Assembly: GCA_902797585.1 (NCBI GenBank)
Contig: CADBTK010000058.1
Span: forward strand, 1-14,737
DNA from: Erysipelothrix rhusiopathiae
GTDB lineage: Bacteria > Bacillota_I > Bacilli_A > Erysipelotrichales > Erysipelotrichaceae
Reading direction: 5' to 3'
Length of the DNA stretch: 14,737 nucleotides
Shown here: positions 14,043 through 14,737 of the stretch, piece after piece
How positions within the stretch are numbered: the first letter of the stretch is position 1
Layout: each line of letters opens with the position of its first letter
The notes under the pieces: generated by a model
Seen by the model: the letters and a program-made list of their open reading frames with translations, nothing else
The model's database searches: none
What the model was told of the DNA's origin: nothing
Program-made: the position numbers and the translations under genes

Positions 14043-14737
14043 ATGAAAGATCAATGTACCAGTGCCTTAGTATGTGAAGGAAGAGTACGTATTTATATGG
14101 CAAGAACGACTGATTTAGTCCAAGAGGCTAGAGACCGTTTTGATTGTCATCCTACCGCATGTGCCGCATTAGGACGAACATTATCCGTTTCTAGTATTAT
14201 GGGGTTAATGTTGAAAGATGAAAAAGAAATGTTGACAGTATCCATCAATGGACATGGGCCCATCGGATCGATTGTAGTGGACGCCTATCCAGATGGTAGT
14301 GTGCGAGGTTTCTGTTCCAATCCTCATGTAGAAGACCAATTTGCGAATGGAAAACTCAACGTAGGAGCTGTTGTAGGAAATGAAGGAACACTACGAGTAA
14401 CCAAAGATTTGAGCATGCAAGAAAACTTTGTAGGAACAGTGGAATTACAAAGTGGAGAAATTGGTGAAGACTTTGCCTACTACTTCACTTTATCAGAACA
14501 AGTACCTACCGCTGTATCTGTAGGAGTTCTTGTAGGAGAAAATGGAAATGTATTAAGTGCTGGAGCTTTAATTCTTCAAATGTTACCAGATGCCAATGAA
14601 ACAGATATTGCGATTTGTGAACACGTATTAGAAGGATTAAAACCAATGTCTACTTTAATGTTGGATTATGATGATTCAACATTGGAACAATGTATCCAAG
14701 ATATGTTTGAAGATGCTCAAATTCTTCAAACTGTGCC
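14043..14737 (+). CDS. hslO: Redox-regulated chaperone Hsp33, partial, 3' end outside window
   Basis: Hsp33 is a cytosolic holdase chaperone switched on by oxidation of a C-terminal zinc-bound cysteine cluster. The visible 231 codons cover the N-terminal substrate-binding domain: DQCTSALVCEGRVRIYMARTTDLVQEA, HPTACAALGRTLSVSSIMGLMLK, LTVSINGHGPIGSIVVDAYPDGSVRGF, and GTLRVTKDLSMQENFVGTVELQSGEIGEDFAYYFTLSEQVPTAVSVGVLV, all typical. The family is about 290 residues, so the missing part would hold the linker and the CxC and CxxC zinc motif. The ATG at 14043 follows AGGAAGAG at a workable distance. Its position after tilS-hpt-ftsH matches the Bacillus cluster; the coaX gene found between ftsH and hslO there is absent here. 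Confidence 0.95.
   Translation, partial: MKDQCTSALVCEGRVRIYMARTTDLVQEARDRFDCHPTACAALGRTLSVSSIMGLMLKDEKEMLTVSINGHGPIGSIVVDAYPDGSVRGFCSNPHVEDQFANGKLNVGAVVGNEGTLRVTKDLSMQENFVGTVELQSGEIGEDFAYYFTLSEQVPTAVSVGVLVGENGNVLSAGALILQMLPDANETDIAICEHVLEGLKPMSTLMLDYDDSTLEQCIQDMFEDAQILQTV

Overview
This window is a gene-dense, AT-rich segment of a low-GC Gram-positive (Firmicutes/Bacillota) chromosome. The gene complement and order resemble Bacillus (rnmV-rsmA then ispE; tilS-hpt-ftsH-hslO), but no sporulation genes lie between them and the proteins are quite divergent. My best guess is an Erysipelotrichales-type gut or oral bacterium. That assignment is inference from gene content and protein style, not from a marker gene.

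Layout. (1) Positions 1-4474, minus strand: addB followed by addA (overlapping ATGA), the two subunits of the AddAB double-strand-break repair helicase-nuclease; addA runs off the left edge. (2) Positions 4475-4553: a short divergent promoter region. (3) Positions 4554-8969, plus strand: a tightly packed run of rnmV (5S rRNA maturation), rsmA (16S rRNA dimethylation), ispE (MEP isoprenoid pathway), a DUF1146/YwzB-like membrane protein, a degenerate MreB/actin-fold protein and a TagO/WecA-type GlcNAc-1-P transferase, closed by an intrinsic terminator. (4) Positions 8983-10262: an accessory pocket with a hicA-hicB toxin-antitoxin pair, flanked by two near-identical 41-bp direct repeats, then a MazF/PemK-like protein with a long N-terminal extension. 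(5) Positions 10270-14737: tilS, hpt and ftsH, a terminator, then the start of hslO (Hsp33), which runs off the right edge.

Functional links. Region 3 combines rRNA processing with supply and use of the undecaprenyl lipid carrier: IspE feeds isoprenoid synthesis, TagO loads undecaprenyl phosphate, and the MreB-like protein may have a wall-related role. Region 5 is the classic translation/nucleotide/proteostasis cluster. The hicAB pair and the MazF-like gene sit in a junction between core genes. The 41-bp repeats around hicAB suggest that it arrived, or can leave, as a discrete 702-bp cassette.

No tRNA, rRNA, CRISPR array, insertion sequence or riboswitch was recognised. No stretch longer than 300 bases lacks a gene; the longest gap is about 103 bases, upstream of hicA.
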